Below, in pieces: positions 1-9,815 of a DNA stretch of 64,000 bases (position 1 is the first letter of the stretch; each line of letters begins with the position of its first letter). Below the pieces are notes generated by a model. It saw nothing but the letters and a program-made list of their open reading frames with translations. It did no database searches and had not been told where the DNA came from. This stretch comes from Loripinus fragilis (lineage: Eukaryota > Mollusca > Bivalvia > Lucinida > Lucinidae). The stretch is from the NCBI GenBank assembly GCA_964019695.1, contig OZ026527.1, forward strand, positions 72,503,471 through 72,567,470, in the 5' to 3' direction. A program made the position numbers and the translations under genes.

Positions 1-818
1 GAAGATCTTCCCATTAGGCCCCATTAGGCCACAGTAGCCGAACCGGCCTAAAACTTGCGCGGGTCACTTTCACGGACGGGCTCGAAACTGGTGCCAGAAG
101 TTAGCCCCCGACCAGTGCTTCATTGTGAGGCATTGCGTAAAATTTTCCATCCCCCGAGTGCCGAGCAATAGCCCCTGAAAGGGCTTTCGGCACAATTTTC
201 ACGCCCTTATTTGAGCCACTTGTAGCCGAAGGAATTTTGCGCAAATGACTGAGAGGTGCTCCTGGGCACTGCTCATCACTTTGCAATAGGTTCCGGGGCT
301 TTTCGCGAAGGTCGCGTTTTCTCAAACTTTGAGGGCATTAGTGGGTGGGGTGTGAAAACCTCCGAATGCATGGTTCTCAGCTCCTGCTGTGGGCAGCAAG
401 CCAATTTTTTTTCCAAAATGTTGACCTATAAAAGAGCTTACTCGGGTGTGAAAATTATCATTGTGCGCGCGCGCCCCGGACCGCAATTATGATATTTCCT
501 GTTTTCCCATAGGGCCCAAGGCAAATGGGGATAGCGGTTGTACGCGCTTTCTAAGGCTCTGACCGCTTTTAGATTTTGCACGCGGATAGGGCCCACAGAG
601 GCGCAGGTATTGCCATGCGCACCCGCCCGCAACAATGTTTCGATACCGAGTTATCGGGGTGTGGAAGTCCGCCGCCCCGAAGCTTTACGCGCTTCCGTCT
701 CGCGAACCACCATTTTCATCATGCCCACACGGGCATCAGTTTGTAGTACGGGAGGCCGTCTACAAATGGTGAAAATTTCAAAGCGTTCCGTCGGGAAATT
801 AAAAAGTTATGAGCATTA
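1..818 (+). repeat. Unit 1
   Basis: Consensus except A149 (G-to-A at CpG). The same change occurs in the units at 18814 (A18962) and 23720 (A23868). Confidence 0.9.
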
Positions 819-1636
819 GAAGATCTTCCCATTAGGCCCCATTAGGCCACAGTAGCCGAACCGGCCTAAAACTTGCGCGGGTCACTTTCACGGACGGGCT
901 CGAAACTGGTGCCAGAAGTTAGCCCCCGACCAGTGCTTCATTGTGAGGCATTGCGTAAAATTTTCCGTCCCCCGAGTGCCGAGCAATAGCCCCTGAAAGG
1001 GCTTTCGGCACAATTTTCACGCCCTTATTTGAGCCACTTGTAGCCGAAGGAATTTTGCGCAAATGACTGAGAGGTGCTCCTGGGCACTGCTCATCACTTT
1101 GCAATAGGTTCCGGGGCTTTTCGCGAAGGTCGCGTTTTCTCAAACTTTGAGGGCATTAGTGGGTGGGGTGTGAAAACCTCCGAATGCATGGTTCTCAGCT
1201 CCTGCTGTGGGCAGCAAGCCAATTTTTTTTCCAAAATGTTGACCTATAAAAGAGCTTACTCGGGTGTGAAAATTATCATTGTGTGCGCGCGCCCCGGACC
1301 GCAATTATGATATTTCCTGTTTTCCCATAGGGCCCAAGGCAAATGGGGATAGCGGTTGTACGCGCTTTCTAAGGCTCTGACCGCTTTTAGATTTTGCACG
1401 CGGATAGGGCCCACAGAGGCGCAGGTATTGCCATGCGCACCCGCCCGCAACAATGTTTCGATACCGAGTTATCGGGGTGTGGAAGTCCGCCGCCCCGAAG
1501 CTTTACGCGCTTCCGTCTCGCGAACCACCATTTTCATCATGCCCACACGGGCATCAGTTTGTAGTACGGGAGGCCGTCTACAAATGGTGAAAATTTCAAA
1601 GCGTTCCGTCGGGAAATTAAAAAGTTATGAGCATTA
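819..1636 (+). repeat. Unit 2
   Basis: One change: T1284, a CpG transition inside the alternating CG tract. Confidence 0.9.
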
Positions 1637-2454
1637 GAAGATCTTCCCATTAGGCCCCATTAGGCCACAGTAGCCGAACCGGCCTAAAACTTGCGCGGGT
1701 CACTTTCACGGACGGGCTCGAAACTGGTGCCAGAAGTTAGCCCCAGACCAGTGCTTCATTGTGAGGCATTGCGTAAAATTTTCCGTCCCCCGAGTGCCGA
1801 GCAATAGCCCCTGAAAGGGCTTTCGGCACAATTTTCACGCCCTTATTTGAGCCACTTGTAGCCGAAGGAATTTTGCGCAAATGACTGAGAGGTGCTCCTG
1901 GGCACTGCTCATCACTTTGCAATAGGTTCCGGGGCTTTTCGCGAAGGTCGCGTTTTCTCAAACTTTGAGGGCATTAGTGGGTGGGGTGTGAAAACCTCCG
2001 AATGCATGGTTCTCAGCTCCTGCTGTGGGCAGCAAGCCAATTTTTTTTCCAAAATGTTGACCTATAAAAGAGCTTACTGGGGTGTGAAAATTATCATTGT
2101 GCGCGCGCGCCCCGGACCGCAATTATGATATTTCCTGTTTTCCCATAGGGCCCAAGGCAAATGGGGATAGCGGTTGTACGCGCTTTCTAAGGCTCTGACC
2201 GCTTTTAGATTTTGCACGCGGATAGGGCCCACAGAGGCGCAGGTATTGCCATGCGCACCCGCCCGCAACAATGTTTCGATACCGAGTTATCGGGGTGTGG
2301 AAGTCCGCCGCCCCGAAGCTTTACGCGCTTCCGTCTCGCGAACCACCATTTTCATCATGCCCACACGGGCATCAGTTTGTAGTACGGGAGGCCGTCTACA
2401 AATGGTGAAAATTTCAAAGCGTTCCGTCGGGAAATTAAAAAGTTATGAGCATTA
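1637..2454 (+). repeat. Unit 3
   Basis: Two transversions: A1745 (unit position 109, shared with A38550 and A50001) and G2079. Confidence 0.9.
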
Positions 2455-2464
2455 GAAGATCTTC
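2455..2464. other. Perfect 10-bp palindrome with BglII site
   Basis: GAAGATCTTC equals its own reverse complement and contains AGATCT. It recurs every 818 bp and was chosen as the unit start. The unit beginning at 6545 has lost it through an A at 6551. A BglII digest should therefore give an 818-bp ladder with an occasional dimer. Confidence 0.9.
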
Positions 2465-2484
2465 CCATTAGGCCCCATTAGGCC
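2465..2484 (+). repeat. Tandem 10-mer inside the unit
   Basis: CCATTAGGCC occurs twice back to back at unit positions 11-20 and 21-30. It is followed shortly by a related GC-rich stretch containing CCGGCC. It is present in all units. The unit at 5727 has a C-to-T change at 5747, in the first base of its second copy. Confidence 0.9.
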
Positions 2485-2611
2485 ACAGTAGCCGAACCGG
2501 CCTAAAACTTGCGCGGGTCACTTTCACGGACGGGCTCGAAACTGGTGCCAGAAGTTAGCCCCCGACCAGTGCTTCATTGTGAGGCATTGCGTAAAATTTT
2601 CCGTCCCCCGA

Positions 2612-2647
2612 GTGCCGAGCAATAGCCCCTGAAAGGGCTTTCGGCAC
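2612..2647. other. Compound hairpin, 7-bp plus 5-bp stems
   Basis: At unit positions 158-193, an outer stem pairs GTGCCGA (2612-2618) with TCGGCAC (2641-2647). An inner stem pairs AGCCC (2624-2628) with GGGCT (2635-2639) across the six-base loop CTGAAA. The stems are separated by five bases on one side and one on the other. It is the strongest inverted repeat found in the unit by eye. Stem changes are rare: the unit at 20450 has C-to-T at 20611, which still allows G-U pairing in RNA. Conservation is not informative because the whole unit is homogenised. Function unknown; a structural role in a satellite transcript or single-stranded DNA is inference. Confidence 0.7.
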
Positions 2648-2660
2648 AATTTTCACGCCC
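2645..2660 (-). repeat. Inverted member of the GTGTGAAAA motif family
   Basis: Read on the minus strand this is GGGCGTGAAAATTGTG. It closely matches the plus-strand GGGTGTGAAAATT at 2898-2910, after which TTGTG resumes past a short insertion. The pair forms a diverged inverted repeat within each unit, about 250 bp apart. Confidence 0.55.
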
Positions 2661-2689
2661 TTATTTGAGCCACTTGTAGCCGAAGGAAT

Positions 2690-2699
2690 TTTGCGCAAA
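2690..2699. other. Perfect 10-bp palindrome
   Basis: TTTGCGCAAA is at unit positions 236-245 and is present in every unit seen. It could be a dimeric protein-binding site or chance. No factor is assigned. Confidence 0.6.
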
Positions 2700-2800
2700 T
2701 GACTGAGAGGTGCTCCTGGGCACTGCTCATCACTTTGCAATAGGTTCCGGGGCTTTTCGCGAAGGTCGCGTTTTCTCAAACTTTGAGGGCATTAGTGGGT

Positions 2801-2812
2801 GGGGTGTGAAAA
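2801..2812 (+). repeat. GTGTGAAAA motif, copy 1
   Basis: GGGGTGTGAAAA is at unit positions 347-358. Related copies lie at 2897-2908 (CGGGTGTGAAAA) and 3110-3121 (GGGGTGTGGAAG), with a shorter GGTGAAAATT at about 3222. Spacings are irregular (96 and 213 bp), so this is not a simple subrepeat period. Confidence 0.55.
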
Positions 2813-2858
2813 CCTCCGAATGCATGGTTCTCAGCTCCTGCTGTGGGCAGCAAGCCAA

Positions 2859-2866
2859 TTTTTTTT
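2859..2866 (+). repeat. T8 homopolymer, the main length-variable site
   Basis: Eight T residues at unit positions 405-412, followed shortly by AAAA. Length changes occur here in several units: T7 at 6949-6955, 23308-23314 and 28213-28219; T9 at 20036-20044, 27394-27402 and 31484-31492. These explain most of the unit-length variation. They may be replication slippage or sequencing homopolymer error. Confidence 0.85.
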
Positions 2867-2880
2867 CCAAAATGTTGACC

Positions 2881-2888
2881 TATAAAAG
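2881..2888 (+). promoter_or_regulatory. TATA-box-like octamer
   Basis: TATAAAAG at unit positions 427-434 matches the canonical RNA polymerase II TATA consensus and is preceded by CC. If used, transcription would begin about 25-35 bp downstream, around 2908-2920, at the edge of the alternating CG tract. Known biology: satellite arrays are often transcribed. That this site acts as a promoter is inference from the motif alone. The motif is intact in all units seen. Confidence 0.35.
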
Positions 2889-2915
2889 AGCTTACTCGGG
2901 TGTGAAAATTATCAT

Positions 2916-2928
2916 TGTGCGCGCGCGC
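2916..2928. other. 13-bp alternating purine-pyrimidine tract (possible Z-DNA)
   Basis: TGTGCGCGCGCGC at unit positions 462-474 alternates strictly and lies about 30 bp downstream of the TATA-like octamer. Variants inside it (T1284, T16829, A60175) are CpG transitions that keep the alternation. Established knowledge: alternating CG tracts favour Z-DNA under negative supercoiling. This one is short, so Z formation is only possible. Confidence 0.5.
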
Positions 2929-2962
2929 CCCGGACCGCAATTATGATATTTCCTGTTTTCCC

Positions 2963-2972
2963 ATAGGGCCCA
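2963..2972 (+). repeat. Repeated 10-mer with ApaI site, copy 1
   Basis: ATAGGGCCCA here recurs 77 bp downstream at 3040-3049. Each copy contains the palindrome GGGCCC. Confidence 0.7.
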
Positions 2973-3039
2973 AGGCAAATGGGGATAGCGGTTGTACGCG
3001 CTTTCTAAGGCTCTGACCGCTTTTAGATTTTGCACGCGG

Positions 3040-3049
3040 ATAGGGCCCA
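3040..3049 (+). repeat. Repeated 10-mer with ApaI site, copy 2
   Basis: Second ATAGGGCCCA of the pair, at unit positions 586-595. Confidence 0.7.
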
Positions 3050-3094
3050 CAGAGGCGCAGGTATTGCCATGCGCACCCGCCCGCAACAATGTTT

Positions 3095-3110
3095 CGATAC
3101 CGAGTTATCG
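3095..3110. other. Small hairpin, 5-bp stem
   Basis: CGATA (3095-3099) pairs with TATCG (3106-3110) around a six-base loop. It is broken on one arm in the unit at 26992 (T27633) and in the unit at 9816 (A10471). Confidence 0.4.
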
Positions 3111-3174
3111 GGGTGTGGAAGTCCGCCGCCCCGAAGCTTTACGCGCTTCCGTCTCGCGAACCACCATTTTCATC

Positions 3175-3190
3175 ATGCCCACACGGGCAT
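3175..3190. other. Perfect 6-bp hairpin with four-base loop
   Basis: ATGCCC (3175-3180), loop ACAC, then GGGCAT (3185-3190), at unit positions 721-736. Known variants (G17904, T37535, T48986) fall in the loop. Confidence 0.55.
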
Positions 3191-3272
3191 CAGTTTGTAG
3201 TACGGGAGGCCGTCTACAAATGGTGAAAATTTCAAAGCGTTCCGTCGGGAAATTAAAAAGTTATGAGCATTA

Positions 3273-4908
3273 GAAGATCTTCCCATTAGGCCCCATTAGG
3301 CCACAGTAGCCGAACCGGCCTAAAACTTGCGCGGGTCACTTTCACGGACGGGCTCGAAACTGGTGCCAGAAGTTAGCCCCCGACCAGTGCTTCATTGTGA
3401 GGCATTGCGTAAAATTTTCCGTCCCCCGAGTGCCGAGCAATAGCCCCTGAAAGGGCTTTCGGCACAATTTTCACGCCCTTATTTGAGCCACTTGTAGCCG
3501 AAGGAATTTTGCGCAAATGACTGAGAGGTGCTCCTGGGCACTGCTCATCACTTTGCAATAGGTTCCGGGGCTTTTCGCGAAGGTCGCGTTTTCTCAAACT
3601 TTGAGGGCATTAGTGGGTGGGGTGTGAAAACCTCCGAATGCATGGTTCTCAGCTCCTGCTGTGGGCAGCAAGCCAATTTTTTTTCCAAAATGTTGACCTA
3701 TAAAAGAGCTTACTCGGGTGTGAAAATTATCATTGTGCGCGCGCGCCCCGGACCGCAATTATGATATTTCCTGTTTTCCCATAGGGCCCAAGGCAAATGG
3801 GGATAGCGGTTGTACGCGCTTTCTAAGGCTCTGACCGCTTTTAGATTTTGCACGCGGATAGGGCCCACAGAGGCGCAGGTATTGCCATGCGCACCCGCCC
3901 GCAACAATGTTTCGATACCGAGTTATCGGGGTGTGGAAGTCCGCCGCCCCGAAGCTTTACGCGCTTCCGTCTCGCGAACCACCATTTTCATCATGCCCAC
4001 ACGGGCATCAGTTTGTAGTACGGGAGGCCGTCTACAAATGGTGAAAATTTCAAAGCGTTCCGTCGGGAAATTAAAAAGTTATGAGCATTAGAAGATCTTC
4101 CCATTAGGCCCCATTAGGCCACAGTAGCCGAACCGGCCTAAAACTTGCGCGGGTCACTTTCACGGACGGGCTCGAAACTGGTGCCAGAAGTTAGCCCCCG
4201 ACCAGTGCTTCATTGTGAGGCATTGCGTAAAATTTTCCGTCCCCCGAGTGCCGAGCAATAGCCCCTGAAAGGGCTTTCGGCACAATTTTCACGCCCTTAT
4301 TTGAGCCACTTGTAGCCGAAGGAATTTTGCGCAAATGACTGAGAGGTGCTCCTGGGCACTGCTCATCACTTTGCAATAGGTTCCGGGGCTTTTCGCGAAG
4401 GTCGCGTTTTCTCAAACTTTGAGGGCATTAGTGGGTGGGGTGTGAAAACCTCCGAATGCATGGTTCTCAGCTCCTGCTGTGGGCAGCAAGCCAATTTTTT
4501 TTCCAAAATGTTGACCTATAAAAGAGCTTACTCGGGTGTGAAAATTATCATTGTGCGCGCGCGCCCCGGACCGCAATTATGATATTTCCTGTTTTCCCAT
4601 AGGGCCCAAGGCAAATGGGGATAGCGGTTGTACGCGCTTTCTAAGGCTCTGACCGCTTTTAGATTTTGCACGCGGATAGGGCCCACAGAGGCGCAGGTAT
4701 TGCCATGCGCACCCGCCCGCAACAATGTTTCGATACCGAGTTATCGGGGTGTGGAAGTCCGCCGCCCCGAAGCTTTACGCGCTTCCGTCTCGCGAACCAC
4801 CATTTTCATCATGCCCACACGGGCATCAGTTTGTAGTACGGGAGGCCGTCTACAAATGGTGAAAATTTCAAAGCGTTCCGTCGGGAAATTAAAAAGTTAT
4901 GAGCATTA
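3273..4908 (+). repeat. Units 5-6, consensus
   Basis: Two units with no differences from the unit at 2455 by eye. Confidence 0.85.
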
Positions 4909-5726
4909 GAAGATCTTCCCATTAGGCCCCATTAGGCCACAGTAGCCGAACCGGCCTAAAACTTGCGCGGGTCACTTTCACGGACGGGCTCGAAACTGGT
5001 GCCAGAAGTTAGCCCCCGACCAGTGCTTCATTGTGAGGCATTGCGTAAAATTTTCCGTCCCCCGAGTGCCGAGCAATAGCCCCTGAAAGGGCTTTCGGCA
5101 CAATTTTCACGCCCTTATTTGAGCCTCTTGTAGCCGAAGGAATTTTGCGCAAATGACTGAGAGGTGCTCCTGGGCACTGCTCATCACTTTGCAATAGGTT
5201 CCGGGGCTTTTCGCGAAGGTCGCGTTTTCTCAAACTTTGAGGGCATTAGTGGGTGGGGTGTGAAAACCTCCGAATGCATGGTTCTCAGCTCCTGCTGTGG
5301 GCAGCAAGCCAATTTTTTTTCCAAAATGTTGACCTATAAAAGAGCTTACTCGGGTGTGAAAATTATCATTGTGCGCGCGCGCCCCAGACCGCAATTATGA
5401 TATTTCCTGTTTTCCCATAGGGCCCAAGGCAAATGGGGATAGCGGTTGTACGCGCTTTCTAAGGCTCTGACCGCTTTTAGATTTTGCACGCGGATAGGGC
5501 CCACAGAGGCGCAGGTATTGCCATGCGCACCCGCCCGCAACAATGTTTCGATACCGAGTTATCGGGGTGTGGAAGTCCGCCGCCCCGAAGCTTTACGCGC
5601 TTCCGTCTCGCGAACCACCATTTTCATCATGCCCACACGGGCATCAGTTTGTAGTACGGGAGGCCGTCTACAAATGGTGAAAATTTCAAAGCGTTCCGTC
5701 GGGAAATTAAAAAGTTATGAGCATTA
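4909..5726 (+). repeat. Unit 7
   Basis: T5126 (A-to-T, shared with T6762 two units on) and A5386 (CpG transition). Confidence 0.9.
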
Positions 5727-6544
5727 GAAGATCTTCCCATTAGGCCTCATTAGGCCACAGTAGCCGAACCGGCCTAAAACATGTGCGGGTCACTTTCACG
5801 GACGGGCTCGAAACTGGTGCCAGAAGTTAGCCCCCGACCAGTGCTTCATTGTGAGGCATTGCGTAAAATTTTCCGTCACCCGAGTGCCGAGCAATAGCCC
5901 CAGAAAGGGCTTTCGGCACAATTTTCACGCCCTTATTTGAGCCACTTGTAGCCGAAGGAATTTTGCGCAAATGACTGAGAGGTGCTCCTGGGCACTGCTC
6001 ATCACTTTGCAATAGGTTCCGGGGCTTTTCGCGAAGGTCGCGTTTTCTCAAACTTTGAGGGCATTAGTGGGTGGGGTGTGAAAACCTCCGAATGCATGGT
6101 TCTCAGCTCCTGCTGTGGGCAGCAAGCCAATTTTTTTTCCAAAATGTTGACCTATAAAAGAGCTTACTCGGGTGTGAAAATTATCATTGTGCGCGCGCGC
6201 CCCGGACCGCAATTATGATATTTCCTGTTTTCCCATAGGGCCCAAGGCAAATGCGGATAGCGGTTGTATGCGCTTTCTAAGGCTCTGACTGCTTTTAGAT
6301 TTTGCACGCGGATAGGGCCCACAGAGGCGCAGGTATTGCCATGCGCACCCGCCCGCAACAATGTTTCGATACCAAGTTATCGGGGTGTGGAAGTCCGCCG
6401 CCCCGAAGCTTTACGCGCTTCCGTCTCGCGAACCACCATTTTCATCATGCCCACACGGGCATCAGTTTGTAGTACGGGAGGCCGTCTACAAATGGTGAAA
6501 ATTTCAAAGCGTTCCGTCGGGAAATTAAAAAGTTATGAGCATTA
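5727..6544 (+). repeat. Unit 8, the most diverged unit
   Basis: Nine substitutions: T5747, A5781, T5784, A5878, A5902, C6254, T6269, T6290 and A6374. Four are CpG transitions (5784, 6269, 6290, 6374). Other units carry zero to about three. The length is still 818. It may be an older or less homogenised unit, or an insertion from another part of the array. Confidence 0.9.
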
Positions 6545-7361
6545 GAAGATATTCCCATTAGGCCCCATTAGGCCACAGTAGCCGAACCGGCCTAAAACTT
6601 GCGTGGGTCACTTTCACGGACGGGCTCGAAACTGGTGCCAGAAGTTAGCCCCCGACCAGTGCTTCATTGTGAGGCATTGCGTAAAATTTTCCGTCCCCCG
6701 AGTGCCGAGCAATAGCCCCTGAAAGGGCTTTCGGCACAATTTTCACGCCCTTATTTGAGCCTCTTGTAGCCGAAGGAATTTTGCGCAAATGACTGAGAGG
6801 TGCTCCTGGGCACTGCTCATCACTTTGCAATAGGTTCCGGGGCTTTTCGCGAAGGTCGCGTTTTCTCAAACTTTGAGGGCATTAGTGGGTGGGGTGTGAA
6901 AACCTCCGAATGCATGGTTCTCAGCTCCTGCTGTGGGCAGCAAGCCAATTTTTTTCCAAAATGTTGACCTATAAAAGAGCTTACTCGGGTGTGAAAATTA
7001 TCATTGTGCGCGCGCGCCCCGGACCGCAATTATGATATTTCCTGTTTTCCCATAGGGCCCAAGGCAAATGGGGATAGCGGTTGTACGCGCTTTCTAAGGC
7101 TCTGACCGCTTTTAGATTTTGCACGCGGATAGGGCCCACAGAGGCGCAGGTATTGCCATGCGCACCCGCCCGCAACAATGTTTCGATACCGAGTTATCGG
7201 GGTGTGGAAGTCCGCCGCCCCGAAGCTTTACGCGCTTCCGTCTCGCGAACCACCATTTTCATCATGCCCACACGGGCATCAGTTTGTAGTACGGGAGGCC
7301 GTCTACAAATGGTGAAAATTTCAAAGCGTTCCGTCGGGAAATTAAAAAGTTATGAGCATTA
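6545..7361 (+). repeat. Unit 9, 817 bp, BglII site lost
   Basis: A6551 destroys the BglII palindrome. T6604 is a CpG transition. T6762 is shared with T5126. The T run is seven long (6949-6955). Confidence 0.9.
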
Positions 7362-8179
7362 GAAGATCTTCCCATTAGGCCCCATTAGGCCACAGTAGCC
7401 GAACCGGCCTAAAACTTGCGCGGGTCACTTTCACGGACAGGCTCGAAACTGGTGCCAGAAGTTAGCCCCCGACCAGTGCTTCATTGTGAGGCATTGCGTA
7501 AAATTTTCCGTCCCCCGAGTGCCGAGCAATAGCCCCTGAAAGGGCTTTCGGCACAATTTTCACGCCCTTATTTGAGCCACTTGTAGCCGAAGGAATTTTG
7601 CGCAAATGACTGAGAGGTGCTCCTGGGCACTGCTCATCACTTTGCAATAGGTTCCGGGGCTTTTCGCGAAGGTCGCGTTTTCTCAAACTTTGAGGGCATT
7701 AGTGGGTGGGGTGTGAAAACCTCCGAATGCATGGTTCTCAGCTCCTGCTGTGGGCAGCAAGCCAATTTTTTTTCCAAAATGTTGACCTATAAAAGAGCTT
7801 ACTCGGGTGTGAAAATTATCATTGTGCGCGCGCGCCCCGGACCGCAATTATGATATTTCCTGTTTTCCCATAGGGCCCAAGGCAAATGGGGATAGCGGTT
7901 GTATGCGCTTTCTAAGGCTCTGACCGCTTTTAGATTTTGCACGCGGATAGGGCCCACAGAGGCGCAGGTATTGCCATGCGCACCCGCCCGCAACAATGTT
8001 TCGATACCGAGTTATCGGGGTGTGGAAGTCCGCCGCCCCGAAGCTTTACGCGCTTCCGTCTCGCGAACCACCATTTTCATCATGCCCACACGGGCATCAG
8101 TTTGTAGTACGGGAGGCCGTCTACAAATGGTGAAAATTTCAAAGCGTTCCGTCGGGAAATTAAAAAGTTATGAGCATTA
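7362..8179 (+). repeat. Unit 10
   Basis: Two CpG transitions: A7439 and T7904. The latter is shared with T6269 and T18538. Confidence 0.9.
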
Positions 8180-8997
8180 GAAGATCTTCCCATTAGGCCC
8201 CATTAGGCCACAGTAGCCGAACCGGCCTAAAACTTGCGCGGGTCACTTTCACGGACGGGCTCGAAACTGGTGCCAGAAGTTAGCCCCCGACCAGTGCTTC
8301 ATTGTGAGGCATTGCGTAAAATTTTCCGTCCCCCGAGTGCCGAGCAATAGCCCCTGAAAGGGCTTTCGGCACAATTTTCACGCCCTTATTTGAGCCACTT
8401 GTAGCCGAAGGAATTTTGCGCAAATGACTGAGAGGTGCTCCTGGGCACTGCTACTCACTTTGCAAAAGGTTCCGGGGCTTTTCGCGAAGGTCGCGTTTTC
8501 TCAAACTTTGAGGGCATTAGTGGGTGGGGTGTGAAAACCTCCGAATGCATGGTTCTCAGCTCCTGCTGTGGGCAGCAAGCCAATTTTTTTTCCAAAATGT
8601 TGACCTATAAAAGAGCTTACTCGGGTGTGAAAATTATCATTGTGCGCGCGCGCCCCGGACCGCAATTATGATATTTCCTGTTTTCCCATAGGGCCCAAGG
8701 CAAATGGGGATAGCGGTTGTACGCGCTTTCTAAGGCTCTGACCGCTTTTAGATTTTGCACGCGGATAGGGCCCACAGAGGCGCAGGTATTGCCATGCGCA
8801 CCCGCCCGCAACAATGTTTCGATACCGAGTTATCGGGGTGTGGAAGTCCGCCGCCCCGAAGCTTTACGCGCTTCCGTCTCGCGAACCACCATTTTCATCA
8901 TGCCCACACGGGCATCAGTTTGTAGTACGGGAGGCCGTCTACAAATGGTGAAAATTTCAAAGCGTTCCGTCGGGAAATTAAAAAGTTATGAGCATTA
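8180..8997 (+). repeat. Unit 11, with a dinucleotide swap
   Basis: CA becomes AC at 8453-8454 and T becomes A at 8466, a small cluster of changes unlike the isolated transitions elsewhere. Confidence 0.85.
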
Positions 8998-9815
8998 GAA
9001 GATCTTCCCATTAGGCCCCATTAGGCCACAGTAGCCGAACCGGCCTAAAACTTGCGCGGGTCACTTTCACGGACGGGCTCGAAACTGGTGCCAGAAGTTA
9101 GCCCTCGACCAGTGCTTCATTGTGAGGCATTGCGTAAAATTTTCCGTCCCCCGAGTGCCGAGCAATAGCCCCTGAAAGGGCTTTCGGCACAATTTTCACG
9201 CCCTAATTTGAGCCACTTGTAGCCGAAGGAATTTTGCGCAAATGACTGAGAGGTGCTCCTGGGCACTGCTCATCACTTTGCAATAGGTTCCGGGGCTTTT
9301 CGCGAAGGTCGCGTTTTCTCAAACTTTGAGGGCATTAGTGGGTGGGGTGTGAAAACCTCCGAATGCATGGTTCTCAGCTCCTGCTGTGGGCAGCAAGCCA
9401 ATTTTTTTTCCAAAATGTTGACCTATAAAAGAGCTTACTCGGGTGTGAAAATTATCATTGTGCGCGCGCGCCCCGGACCGCAATTATGATATTTCCTGTT
9501 TTCCCATAGGGCCCAAGGCAAATGGGGATAGCGGTTGTACGCGCTTTCTAAGGCTCTGACCGCTTTTAGATTTTGCACGCGGATAGGGCCCACAGAGGCG
9601 CAGGTATTGCCATGCGCACCCGCCCGCAACAATGTTTCGATACCGAGTTATCGGGGTGTGGAAGTCCGCCGCCCCGAAGCTTTACGCGCTTCCGTCTCGC
9701 GAACCACCATTTTCATCATGCCCACACGGGCATCAGTTTGTAGTACGGGAGGCCGTCTACAAATGGTGAAAATTTCAAAGCGTTCCGTCGGGAAATTAAA
9801 AAGTTATGAGCATTA
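8998..9815 (+). repeat. Unit 12
   Basis: T9105 (C-to-T in a CCG context) and A9205. Confidence 0.9.

Larger units (their letters stand above)
2455..3272 (+). repeat. Reference consensus unit of the 818-bp satellite
   Basis: This unit carries the majority base at every position I compared, and serves as the reference for variants given elsewhere as unit positions 1-818. Order of sub-features by unit position: palindrome with BglII site (1-10), tandem 10-mer (11-30), AAAATTTT (139-146), compound hairpin (158-193), palindrome TTTGCGCAAA (236-245), NruI site (303-308), NsiI site (366-371), T8 run (405-412), TATA-like octamer (427-434), alternating CG tract (462-474), two ApaI sites inside a repeated 10-mer (509-518 and 586-595), hairpin (641-656), HindIII site (680-685), second NruI site (700-705) and hairpin (721-736). 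No protein family is recognisable in any frame. Confidence 0.95.

Noticed and set aside
256..492. 78-codon plus-strand frame as a coding sequence
   Set aside because: It begins with GTG and is frameshifted by T-run length changes in the units at 6545, 22904, 26992, 27809 and 31080, and cut by a stop in the unit at 29444. No selection to keep it open is evident.
538..819. 93-codon plus-strand frame repeated in nearly every unit as a possible gene family
   Set aside because: It begins with TTG, runs across the unit boundary, overlaps a minus-strand frame of similar length, has no recognisable domain, and is broken by a 1-bp loss in the unit at 32717. It repeats only because the DNA repeats.
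2709..2866. RNA polymerase III gene (A box, B box and T-run terminator)
   Set aside because: The GGTTCCGGGGC stretch mismatches the B-box core at key positions and no convincing A box lies upstream. The T8 run alone is not enough.
2755..3110. CENP-B box
   Set aside because: TTCG and CGAA occurrences, checked on both strands, do not have the remaining essential bases of the box at the correct spacing.
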